Source: Polaribacter sp. KT25b (GTDB taxonomy: Bacteria; Bacteroidota; Bacteroidia; Flavobacteriales; Flavobacteriaceae). From it: a stretch of DNA of 64,000 nt. Below are positions 33,678 through 41,580 of this stretch, one piece after another. Under the pieces are notes generated by a model. It searched no databases. It was not told the DNA's origin and saw nothing but the letters and a program-made list of their open reading frames with translations. Location: positions 3,415,501 through 3,479,500 of the forward strand of contig NZ_LT629752.1 of assembly GCF_900105145.1 (NCBI RefSeq). The letters are read 5' to 3'. Made by a program: the position numbers and the translations under genes. Positions within the stretch are counted from its first letter, which is position 1. Every line of letters begins with the position of its first letter.

Positions 33678-34091
33678 TTAATTTGGTAATTTTTTACTTA
33701 AGATTCCGTAGATAAATGCTCCTAAAAGTGCACCAATCAATAAAATTAAAGCAGGAATTAATTTAAATCCAAGAATTACAAAAATTGGTGCAGCACAAGC
33801 TCCAGAAATACCCCAACCTAAACCAAAAAATGTTCCTCCTAAAATAGTTCTGATAAAACCTTTTTCTTTTGGTTGTGGTATAATTTTATTTCCATTAATA
33901 TCTTTTATTTTTCCGTTTTTAAATAACTGCATAAAAAGCATCGAAATTACAACTGCCGAACCAATGACTCCAAACATATGAAAAGATTGAAACTTAAACA
34001 TTTCATAAAAACGATACCAAGAAATGGCTTCAGTTTTACTTAATACAATGGCAAAAAAGATTCCTAATATTAAAAATTTGATGTTTTTCAT
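33678..34091 (-). CDS. DUF6691/YeeE-YedE half transporter, second half
   Basis: A 137-residue membrane protein with about four helices and the cysteine-containing loop GISGACAAPIFVILG, which matches the second half of YeeE/YedE (TsuA-type) thiosulfate transporters. It is usually encoded next to a first half bearing GGCTSGH, as here. The two proteins probably form one transporter for a reduced sulfur compound. The stop codon is directly followed by the moaA start, and sulfur supply for molybdopterin is a possible reason, but such gene pairs are often found elsewhere with no molybdenum genes. Confidence 0.82.
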   Translation of the reverse strand: MKNIKFLILGIFFAIVLSKTEAISWYRFYEMFKFQSFHMFGVIGSAVVISMLFMQLFKNGKIKDINGNKIIPQPKEKGFIRTILGGTFFGLGWGISGACAAPIFVILGFKLIPALILLIGALLGAFIYGILSKKLPN

Positions 34092-34119
34092 TTTGAATAT
34101 GTTTTAAATTTTCAATTAA

Positions 34120-34146
34120 CTTCTCGACTGCGCTCGAAGAGACAAA
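34120..34146 (+). repeat. Family B repeat remnant, copy B4
   Basis: CTTCTCGACTGCGCTCGAAG then AGACA, the short form shared with copy B6, in the 92-bp gap between the two YeeE/YedE genes. Confidence 0.65.
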
Positions 34147-34183
34147 TTGAACATAATTATTTTTGTTTAATGCCAATTATTGG

Positions 34184-34741
34184 CTAAAATAAAATTGGAA
34201 TTATAAACCATGTAGCAATAACACCACCAATAAAAAATCCTATTACAGCCAATAAAGAAGGTAATTCTAAATTACTTAAACCTGTAATTGCATGACCAGA
34301 AGTACAACCGCCAGCATAACGAGTTCCAAAACCAACAAGAACTCCAGAAACTAAAAGAATTAAAAAACCTTTTAAAGAGGTGGAAATATCTTCTCCAAAA
34401 ATTTCATCAGGAAAATACTGATTTCCAACATTTGAAAATCTTAAATCTGTAAGTTCGTGAACTGTTTTTGGATTCAAATCTATTGTTTGATCTGGAATTA
34501 AATATTTAGCAGAAATAAATCCACCAATAATTAAACCAACCACAAACATCAAAGCAAAATCTCGATCTTTCCAATCTTTCTTAAAATAATCTGAAACTTT
34601 TCCTGCCCCAGCCATTGAACAAAGCGTGTCAAAATTTGTAGAAGCTCCAAAATTTCTACCAAAATAAAAATACAATAACAGCGAAATTGCAATTAGTGGA
34701 CCACCAACATACCAAGCCCAAGGTTGTAATATAAAATCCAT
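34184..34741 (-). CDS. YeeE/YedE half transporter, first half
   Basis: A 185-residue membrane protein with helices at the N-terminus (LIAISLLLYFYF), in the middle (FALMFVVGLIIGGFISAKYLIP) and at the C-terminus. It has the family motif RYAGGCTSGHAITGLSNLELPS, where the Cys is thought to relay thiosulfate or sulfide through the pore. It is the first half of a split YeeE/YedE transporter; the second half is 92 bp downstream. It starts the leftward run ending with the MutS-like gene at 26 kb. A family B repeat (B5) lies just upstream. Confidence 0.86.
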   Translation of the reverse strand: MDFILQPWAWYVGGPLIAISLLLYFYFGRNFGASTNFDTLCSMAGAGKVSDYFKKDWKDRDFALMFVVGLIIGGFISAKYLIPDQTIDLNPKTVHELTDLRFSNVGNQYFPDEIFGEDISTSLKGFLILLVSGVLVGFGTRYAGGCTSGHAITGLSNLELPSLLAVIGFFIGGVIATWFIIPILF

Positions 34742-34756
34742 AATTTGTTTAATTTA

Positions 34757-34801
34757 TTCTCGACACAATTCTGATAAAAACCAAAATTACTCGAACTGAC
34801 A
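34757..34801 (+). repeat. Family B repeat, copy B5
   Basis: TTCTCGACACAATTCTG followed by TTACTCGAACTGACA, with a weak internal hairpin, in the 65-bp gap between waaA and the YeeE/YedE gene. Confidence 0.72.
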
Positions 34802-34806
34802 TTAAT

Positions 34807-36039
34807 TTAAAGTTTATCCTTTAAATAATTCATAACTAATTTTGTTGCTCCAAGGTTGTCTTTAATATACCTTTTATTGATAACTCCCGTTAATTTTCTA
34901 AAATTTCCATCCTTTTTTAAATGGATAAGATTATTTGTAAATTCTTCTTGATTTTTAATTGAAATACAACCGCCAATTTTAACCAAATCTAAAGCTTCTT
35001 TAAATTTGTCGTATTTATTTCCAATGATAACAGGAATTCCGAAAGTTGCTGGTTCTAAAATATTATGTAAGCCCGTATTTAAACCTCCACCAACATAGGC
35101 AATATCTGCAGCTGCGTAAATTTTGGTTAAAATCCCAATCGTATCAATTATAAAAACTTGATATTCTGATAAATTTTTATCAGATTTATCAGAAAATAAA
35201 ACAGTTTTTTTGTTGATAGATTTCTGTAATTCTAAAATTGCTTCTTGCTTAATATTATGAGGCGCAATAATAAATTTTTCGTCTTCGGATGCATTATTAT
35301 TGATGTAATTTACCAACAATTCCTCTCCTTCTTGCCATGTACTTCCTGCAACAACTGTGTATTTATGATCTTTAAACTGATTGATAAAATCTAGCGAATT
35401 GTCTTGTTCTAATATTTTAGAAACTCTATCAAAACGTGTGTCGCCAGCAATTGTAACATTATTAAAACTAATGGAATTTAATAACTCTTTTGATATTTGA
35501 TTTTGCACAAAAAAATGATTGAAAGCTTGTAAAGATTTTCGCATAAAGCCGCCATAAAACTTAAAGAAAATTTGATTTTTTCTTAAAATTCCTGACACTA
35601 AAATTGTTGGGATTTCTTTCTTTTTTAATTCGTTTAAAAAGTTTGGCCAGAATTCATATTTTATAAAAATGGCAAACTTTGGATTTACAGTTTCAATAAA
35701 CTTTCTTGCATTTGTTCTACTGTCTAAAGGCATGTAACAAACAACATCTGCTAAATTATAATTTTTACGAATCTCATATCCAGAAGGCGAAAAAAAAGTA
35801 ACTAAAATCTTATATTGTTTATAGTCTTTTTTTAATTCTTCTATAATTGGCCTTGCTTGTTCAAATTCGCCTAAAGATGCAGCATGAATCCAAATAGTTT
35901 CTTCATTTTTTAATGCACTTATTTTAGAAAAAGTTTCTTTTCTTCCATCAACAAAAAGCTTTAATTTTTTACTAAAAAAAGCTAGTATTGAAAGTAGCAT
36001 CGTTGCTTTAAAAACAAGTATGTTGTACAAAAAATTCAT
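34807..36039 (-). CDS. waaA: 3-deoxy-D-manno-octulosonic acid transferase
   Basis: Inner-membrane-associated glycosyltransferase that adds Kdo to lipid A precursor during lipopolysaccharide synthesis; 410 residues, close to the family length of about 420. An N-terminal hydrophobic anchor is followed by IWIHAASLGEFEQARPII and ILVTFFSPSGYEI, and the C-terminal half has VAGSTWQEGEELL, IAPHNIKQEAI and YVGGGLNTGLHNILEPATFGIPVI, all characteristic of the GT-B Kdo transferase. It is isolated: the terminator at 36093-36122 separates it from the upstream response regulator. Confidence 0.94.
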   Translation of the reverse strand: MNFLYNILVFKATMLLSILAFFSKKLKLFVDGRKETFSKISALKNEETIWIHAASLGEFEQARPIIEELKKDYKQYKILVTFFSPSGYEIRKNYNLADVVCYMPLDSRTNARKFIETVNPKFAIFIKYEFWPNFLNELKKKEIPTILVSGILRKNQIFFKFYGGFMRKSLQAFNHFFVQNQISKELLNSISFNNVTIAGDTRFDRVSKILEQDNSLDFINQFKDHKYTVVAGSTWQEGEELLVNYINNNASEDEKFIIAPHNIKQEAILELQKSINKKTVLFSDKSDKNLSEYQVFIIDTIGILTKIYAAADIAYVGGGLNTGLHNILEPATFGIPVIIGNKYDKFKEALDLVKIGGCISIKNQEEFTNNLIHLKKDGNFRKLTGVINKRYIKDNLGATKLVMNYLKDKL

Positions 36040-36092
36040 AGGGGTAAAAATACAAAATAGAAGTTAGTTAAGTACTCAAAATTACAAGCATA

Positions 36093-36122
36093 AAAAAAGT
36101 TACTCTAAAAAAGAGTAACTTA
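36093..36122 (-). terminator. Terminator of the histidine kinase-response regulator unit
   Basis: AAGTTACTCT pairs with AGAGTAACTT (10 bp) around an A-rich loop, followed on the minus strand by seven Ts. It lies in the 196-bp gap between waaA and the response regulator; the rest of that gap shows nothing recognisable. Confidence 0.88.
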
Positions 36123-36235
36123 TTAAAAAACATATATGTCCCCCAACGCAATATTTCTGTATAAATATAGATATAAATATTAGTGTAGAGTTTAAAAATG
36201 TTCTAAACCTTATGTTATTTGTTCTGAAATTCACT

Positions 36236-36970
36236 CTAAATTAACTTAATGAATTTTATTAATTCTTCTTTGTATGTTTTACCTATTGGAATTTCTGAAT
36301 TATTAATAATTACTGAAGCAGTTTTAACTTCGGATATATACTTTACATTTACAACAAAACTTCTTTGAATTCTTACAAACCTAGCATCTAAACTTGAAAG
36401 AATATCATTTAAACTTCTTCTTACTAAAAACTGCTGAGTATTCTTTAAATGTAATTCAACATAAACGTGATCACTTTTTAAATACAAAATATCATCAAAA
36501 TAAATTTTTAGAAAAGAACCTTTGTTTTTAATAAAAAATGCATCCTTTATTACATGACTATCATCAGCTTCATCTTCCTTATTTTTATGAATAATTGAAT
36601 AATTTGAAAGCGCAATTTCAATAGAAGTATATAATTCTTCTTTAGAAAAAGGTTTTATTAAATATGCAGGTGGCATAACCTCTTTAGCCTGATTTAGAGT
36701 TAAAGAATCTGCATTTGAAGTTAGAAAAATAAAAGGAAAATGATAACTTTCTCTTATTTTTTTAGCAATATCTATTCCTGTTTTTTTACCTGATAATTGA
36801 ATATCTAAAATAGCAATATCTGGCTTTTCTTCTTCAATTCTTCCAATTGCTTCTGTATAACTTATTGCTGGTTCTAAAGCTTGATAACCTAATTCTTCTA
36901 ATGCATCGCAGATGTTATCTGCAATAATCATTTCATCTTCTACTACTAAAATTTTTACTTTGTCCATCAA
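36236..36970 (-). CDS. LytTR-family DNA-binding response regulator
   Basis: Two-component regulator of 244 residues. The receiver domain (about 5-120) has the acidic pocket VEDE, phospho-acceptor Asp56 in PDIAILDIQLSG, and the lysine in YLIKPFSKEE. A C-terminal LytTR domain (about 148-244) contains FVRIQRSFVVNVKYI, which binds DNA through beta strands rather than a helix-turn-helix. The gene follows the histidine kinase at an 8-bp gap, so they form a cognate pair. Target genes cannot be read from the window. Confidence 0.93.
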   Translation of the reverse strand: MMDKVKILVVEDEMIIADNICDALEELGYQALEPAISYTEAIGRIEEEKPDIAILDIQLSGKKTGIDIAKKIRESYHFPFIFLTSNADSLTLNQAKEVMPPAYLIKPFSKEELYTSIEIALSNYSIIHKNKEDEADDSHVIKDAFFIKNKGSFLKIYFDDILYLKSDHVYVELHLKNTQQFLVRRSLNDILSSLDARFVRIQRSFVVNVKYISEVKTASVIINNSEIPIGKTYKEELIKFIKLI

Positions 36971-36978
36971 AAAAAATG

Positions 36979-38907
36979 TTAATCAACCAATTGTCTTGCA
37001 TGTAAATCTTTAAATATAATTTCAAATCGAGCTCCTTTTTCATTTGTTAAACTTAAAGTACCATGTAATTGTTTTACCAATCTATTTACCAAACGCAAAC
37101 CTAAACTTTTTGCTTTTTTTACATCAAAATTACTATACAAACCAGGCCCATTATCTTCTATAATTAGTTTAAAATTGTTATCAATTTCTTTATTTATAGA
37201 GATTGATAATGTATTCTCTTTTCCTTGTTTAAAAGCGTATTTATAAGAATTAGTAATTATCTCGTTAATTATTAAACCTAAAGGAATTGCTGTATCTATA
37301 TCAAAACTCATATCTTTTGATGTAATTGATGTGTCTATTTTATTATCTGATTTAAAAAGTGATGAAAGTTCTTTTACAAGTAATTGTATGTATTCATCAA
37401 AATCGACTAAACCGCTTTCATTTTGATATAATTTCTGATGGATTAAAGCCATAGATTTTACTCTATTTTTACCTTCATTTGCTAATTCTAAAGCTTTTTC
37501 ATCTTCAATACCTTTGCTTTGCAATTCTAATAAACTCGATACAATTTGAAAATTATTTTTTACTCTATGATGCACTTCTTTAACTAACAATTCTTTCTCT
37601 TTTAAAGACTTGTTAATCAATTTATTTTTTTCACTTAATTCTTTAGATTGTTTTCTTATTTTTCTTATCGTAAAAAGAGAAATCAACAAAAAAACACCGA
37701 TTAAAGCTGCAATTACTATAAATATTTTTGTTCTCTCTTTTTCACTTTCAATTTCAACTTCTTTTTCTTTAACAGCAGCTTCTGTTTTATAATTAGACAG
37801 AGTTTCTGATAATTCTTTAGAATAAATATTTTTTATTAAAAATATTTCATGTTTTTTATACCTAATACTTTCCTCATAAAAACCATGAGCAACAAGCGCA
37901 TCTGCACTAGCGGCAATTAATTTAGTAAATTCATGCTGATTTAAATCTTTACCTAATTCGGTAAACTTTTCTGTAAGCTCAAATACATTTTTAACTTCAA
38001 ACTTATTTAAAATCGCTCTTTTTTCAGTTGAATTCTCATCGAGTTTTGCAATAAACTTAACATAAAACTCATAAGAATTGGCCCTTGAGTTTTCATTATC
38101 ATAAATCTCATCTAATAAATCCCTTATTCTTAGATGATTACCACCTTTATAAATATAAGCATCTACTAAATGTTCTAATATTGCATGATGAAATGCTGTT
38201 TGTTCTGGTAACTTTTTTTCTAACTCTAAACTTTGTTCGCTAACATCAATATATTCTTGTAGTTTATCTTCTTGAACTAAGAAATCTGTTAAGTAGTATA
38301 AAAAAATTATTTCAAGTTTAATATCCTTTAATTTTCTGGCAGCTTCAATACTTTTTAAACATAACTCTTTTCCTTTTAAGTCTTGCTTAATATTATACAT
38401 TATAATAGGATGACTAGTAATTTGAGTTTTTAATGCCAAAACTTGATCATCTGCATCATCAAATTTATTTACATAGGCTTCTAATTTTTCTTGTTCAACA
38501 TTAGCAGCCTCTAGCGTAACCTCATCTCTTAAATTACTTATTTGACTCCATTTTATATAAACATAATCAGAATTTATATTTTTATAATTATTTGGTTCTT
38601 TTATAAACTCATTTATAAAAGAATGAATAGAAAAATAATTAAGAGGTTTTCTTCTACTTACTGATTTTAAAAACCTATCATATTCTGAATAAGAGAGTTC
38701 TTCTCTATTTTTAATTCTAGTTAAAATTGAAGTGTAATCGTTATTTTCTAGTTGACGTAAAAAAATAGATGCAGAATCTAATTTTTTATCTAAAATATAA
38801 CCTTCTACTTTCTTAATAAACTCTTTTTGAGATATTTGATTTTCTTGAGCTGTAAAACTCAATAAAAAAATAAAATAGAATAATAATGTAAACAGTGTAC
38901 TTCTCAT
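36979..38907 (-). CDS. Sensor histidine kinase, HisKA_2 type with TPR-like sensor region
   Basis: Membrane kinase of 642 residues. I prefer the ATG at 38907, which opens a signal peptide (MRSTLFTLLFYFIFLLSFTAQE); an ATG 33 bp upstream gives only extra residues. A helical, TPR-like extracytoplasmic region of about 360 residues leads to one transmembrane helix (IFIVIAALIGVFLLISLFTI, about 390-410). A coiled-coil follows, then the phospho-acceptor HHRVKNNFQIVSSLLELQS (about 445) and an HATPase_c domain with NEIITNSYKYAF and DNGPGL. HisKA_2 kinases paired with LytTR regulators are common in Bacteroidota. The signal sensed is unknown. Confidence 0.9.
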   Translation of the reverse strand: MRSTLFTLLFYFIFLLSFTAQENQISQKEFIKKVEGYILDKKLDSASIFLRQLENNDYTSILTRIKNREELSYSEYDRFLKSVSRRKPLNYFSIHSFINEFIKEPNNYKNINSDYVYIKWSQISNLRDEVTLEAANVEQEKLEAYVNKFDDADDQVLALKTQITSHPIIMYNIKQDLKGKELCLKSIEAARKLKDIKLEIIFLYYLTDFLVQEDKLQEYIDVSEQSLELEKKLPEQTAFHHAILEHLVDAYIYKGGNHLRIRDLLDEIYDNENSRANSYEFYVKFIAKLDENSTEKRAILNKFEVKNVFELTEKFTELGKDLNQHEFTKLIAASADALVAHGFYEESIRYKKHEIFLIKNIYSKELSETLSNYKTEAAVKEKEVEIESEKERTKIFIVIAALIGVFLLISLFTIRKIRKQSKELSEKNKLINKSLKEKELLVKEVHHRVKNNFQIVSSLLELQSKGIEDEKALELANEGKNRVKSMALIHQKLYQNESGLVDFDEYIQLLVKELSSLFKSDNKIDTSITSKDMSFDIDTAIPLGLIINEIITNSYKYAFKQGKENTLSISINKEIDNNFKLIIEDNGPGLYSNFDVKKAKSLGLRLVNRLVKQLHGTLSLTNEKGARFEIIFKDLHARQLVD

Positions 38908-38954
38908 ATATATATTGGGGATAAATGAGAAATATACCATAAAATCATATCAAA

Positions 38955-38992
38955 AAAAAACGCTCAAACAATTAATTGTTTGAGCGTTTTAT
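38955..38992. terminator. Terminator of the rplU-rpmA unit
   Basis: A 34-base perfect palindrome (AAAACGCTCAAACAATT and its complement, 38957-38990) with T/A runs on both ends, 25 bp after the rpmA stop. Confidence 0.92.
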
Positions 38993-39016
38993 AATAATTT
39001 TAAAAGTCTTAGCTTC

Positions 39017-39277
39017 TTAAACTTCAAAAGGAGTTATAGATACATAAGATCTATTATCTTTTTTCTTTCTAAATTCTACTACTCCATCAACCTTTGCATG
39101 TAAAGTATGATCTTTACCCATGTAAACGTTTTCTCCTGGATTATGAGTTGTTCCTCTTTGACGAACGATAATGTTACCAGCAATTGCTGCTTGACCACCA
39201 AAAATCTTAACACCTAAACGTTTTGATTCTGATTCTCTACCATTCTTTGAACTACCTACACCTTTTTTATGTGCCAT
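39017..39277 (-). CDS. rpmA: 50S ribosomal protein bL27
   Basis: Ribosomal protein near the peptidyl-transferase centre, 86 residues. [20 protein letters not shown] is the standard start without the cleavable N-terminal extension found in Firmicutes, and [23 protein letters not shown] is conserved. It follows rplU by 43 bp, the normal order, and ends at the palindromic terminator. Confidence 0.98.
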   Translation of the reverse strand: MAHKKGVGSSKNGRESESKRLGVKIFGGQAAIAGNIIVRQRGTTHNPGENVYMGKDHTLHAKVDGVVEFRKKKDNRSYVSITPFEV

Positions 39278-39320
39278 GTTATTGAGTTTTTATAGGTTAT
39301 AAAAGTTAAATTTTTAGGAA

Positions 39321-39950
39321 TTATTTTTCAATACCTCCGTCTAATCTATCTTGTAATTCTTTTAATTCATCCCACTTACCATCAGCAGCTAAACCTGCTT
39401 GTTTTGGCCAAGTAGTTGTTACTAAATGAGATAATCTAGAACTTGCTTCAGTTAAGATTTCACTCAATTTTGCTGGATCAGCTTTTGCTACTTTTGCAAA
39501 AGTATCTAAACCTGCATTTACTAAAGCTTCTGCTGCTTTAGGTCCTGCACCTTCAATTTTCTTTAAATCATCTGCTTTTGCAGCTTTTTTAGGAGCAGCT
39601 TTTGCAGTTTCCTTTTTAGGAGTTGCTTTTGCACCACCAGTAGCAGCAATAGATTCAATTTGAATCTCGCTTAAATACTGTCTGTGTCCATTTTTCTTTT
39701 TGAATCCTTTTCTTCTTTTCTTTTTGAAAACGATTACTTTATCACCTTTTAAGTGACTTAAAATTTGAGCTGTTACAGAAGCTCCTTCTATAGCTGGGGC
39801 GCCAATTGTTACATTACCAGCGTTATCAAGTAAAAGAACGTTATCAAAAGTTACTTTTGATCCTGCCTCTCCTTGTAAACGATGAACGTATACTTTTTGG
39901 TCTTTTGCTACTTTAAACTGCTGCCCTGCTATCTCTACGATTGCGTACAT
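39321..39950 (-). CDS. rplU: 50S ribosomal protein bL21 with helix-hairpin-helix C-terminal extension
   Basis: The first ~100 residues are a normal bL21 ([20 protein letters not shown] ... [26 protein letters not shown]). The protein then continues to 209 residues, twice the usual length: an Ala/Lys-rich linker ([18 protein letters not shown]) and, from residue 127, [20 protein letters not shown], a helix-hairpin-helix motif similar to those in DNA polymerase and ribosomal S13-like folds. Extended bL21 proteins occur in Flavobacteria. The tail could bind rRNA or another factor. It is transcribed from a canonical promoter (40011-40040) with rpmA. Confidence 0.95.
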   Translation of the reverse strand: MYAIVEIAGQQFKVAKDQKVYVHRLQGEAGSKVTFDNVLLLDNAGNVTIGAPAIEGASVTAQILSHLKGDKVIVFKKKRRKGFKKKNGHRQYLSEIQIESIAATGGAKATPKKETAKAAPKKAAKADDLKKIEGAGPKAAEALVNAGLDTFAKVAKADPAKLSEILTEASSRLSHLVTTTWPKQAGLAADGKWDELKELQDRLDGGIEK

Positions 39951-39998
39951 ACTTTTTGTTTTGCGTATTTATACTTAATTAACACATTATCAATACTG

Positions 39999-40040
39999 AA
40001 AATGCGGATGCAAATATACATATTTTTTAACATTGGACAA
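39999..40040 (-). promoter_or_regulatory. Promoter and initial leader of rplU-rpmA
   Basis: Minus strand TTG (40038-40040), 19-bp spacer, TATATTTG (40011-40018), an exact consensus. The bases after it, CATCCGCATTTT, are the same as after the HU promoter (22431-22443). The start codon is about 60 bp further on. Confidence 0.82.
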
Positions 40041-40221
40041 TATTGTTTTATTATAAAATAATTATATCAGAAAAAACTCACTTTTATTATAGTTTTTAAA
40101 GGATATTTAATTTTTTGTTTGGTATTTTTGATGCAAGCCACTTCTACTTTTTTTTATTTTGTAACAAAATAGTAGACTTTGCGTCAAATTTAAACACATA
40201 TTATTAACTAAAAAAAGATCA

Positions 40222-41535
40222 ATGAAGAAAAGTATTTTATCTCTTGCTTCTGCTATGCTATTTGTTTTTTCTGCAAATGCACAAAAAGTAGAGTTTGAAG
40301 AGTACAATTTAGATAACGGAATGCACGTTATTTTACACAAAGACACTTCTGCACCTGTAGTAGTAACCTCTGTAATGTATCATGTTGGTGCTAAAGATGA
40401 ACAACCAGGAAGAACTGGAATGGCACACTTTTTTGAACATTTATTATTTGAAGGAACAAAAAATATTAAAAAAGGAGAATGGTTTAAATTGGTTTCTTCT
40501 AATGGTGGTAGAAATAACGCCAATACCACAGACGACAGAACTTATTATTACGAAATTTTTCCGTCAAATAAACTTGAGTTAGGTCTTTGGATGGAATCTG
40601 AACGTTTATTGCACCCTATTATTGGGCAAGATGGTGTTGACACACAAAATGAAGTTGTAAAAGAAGAAAAAAGATTACGAGTAGATAATCAACCTTATTC
40701 TCATTTTTTAGAATATGTAAAAGAAAACATTTTTAAAAAACACCCTTATAAAGGTACAACCATTGGTAAAATGGAAGACTTAGATGCAGCAACTTTAGAA
40801 GAGTTTTTAGCATTTAACAAAAAGTTTTACGTACCAAATAATGCAACTTTAGTAGTTGCTGGTGATATTGATATTGCTTCTGCAAAAAAAATGATTCAGG
40901 ATTATTTTGGACCAATTCCAAAAGGAGCAGAAATCACTAAAGATTTCCCAATGGAAGATCCAATTACAGAAGCAATGTATGCTAAAGGATATGACCCAAA
41001 TATTCAGATTCCTGCTATTATGGCTGCATACAGAACACCTTCTATGAAAACAAAAGATTCTAGAGTTTTAGATATGATTTCATCATACTTAAGTACTGGT
41101 AGAAGTTCTGTTTTGTACAAAAAGTTAGTTGATGAGAAAAAAATGGCTTTACAAGCAGGTGCAATTAATGCTAGTCAAGAAGATTATGGTACTTACATCT
41201 TATACGGCTTACCACAAGGTGAAACTAAATTAGAAGACATTATTAAAGAAATTGATGAAGAGATTGTTAAAATACAAACTGAATTAATATCAGAAAGAGA
41301 TTATCAAAAACTACAAAACAAATTTGAAAATGACTTTGTAAACTCAAACTCTAGTGTAGAAGGTATTGCAAACTCTTTAGCTCGATACAATGTGTTATAT
41401 GGAGATACAAATTTAATTAATACAGAAATTGATATTTACAGATCAATTACAAGAGACGATATTCTAGCAGTTGCAAAGAAATATTTGAATCCTAATCAAC
41501 GATTAATTTTAGAATATTTACCAGAAAAAAAATAA
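40222..41535 (+). CDS. M16 family zinc peptidase, catalytically complete
   Basis: Exported insulinase-like metallopeptidase of 437 residues. A signal peptide (MKKSILSLASAMLFVFSANAQ) is followed by the M16 domain with the inverted zinc motif HFFEHLLFEGTKN (HxxEH) and the downstream Glu region in EVVKEEKRLRVDN. The second half is the C-terminal M16 domain (YRTPSMKTKDSRVLDMISSYL). It is followed at a 45-bp gap by a second M16 protein lacking the zinc motif, the classic active/inactive pair. The location is probably the periplasm. Substrate unknown; peptide turnover is likely. Confidence 0.93.
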   Translation: MKKSILSLASAMLFVFSANAQKVEFEEYNLDNGMHVILHKDTSAPVVVTSVMYHVGAKDEQPGRTGMAHFFEHLLFEGTKNIKKGEWFKLVSSNGGRNNANTTDDRTYYYEIFPSNKLELGLWMESERLLHPIIGQDGVDTQNEVVKEEKRLRVDNQPYSHFLEYVKENIFKKHPYKGTTIGKMEDLDAATLEEFLAFNKKFYVPNNATLVVAGDIDIASAKKMIQDYFGPIPKGAEITKDFPMEDPITEAMYAKGYDPNIQIPAIMAAYRTPSMKTKDSRVLDMISSYLSTGRSSVLYKKLVDEKKMALQAGAINASQEDYGTYILYGLPQGETKLEDIIKEIDEEIVKIQTELISERDYQKLQNKFENDFVNSNSSVEGIANSLARYNVLYGDTNLINTEIDIYRSITRDDILAVAKKYLNPNQRLILEYLPEKK

Positions 41536-41580
41536 TATAGATACAATCATTGATTGATTTCTTAAAATAAGACACAAATT

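Noticed and set aside
28980..34803. CRISPR array
   Set aside because: The repeats are few, palindromic, in inverted orientation and irregularly spaced, with no cas genes.
38908..38940. Extended start of the histidine kinase
   Set aside because: It would bury the signal peptide behind 11 residues, and a possible -7 element lies within this stretch.
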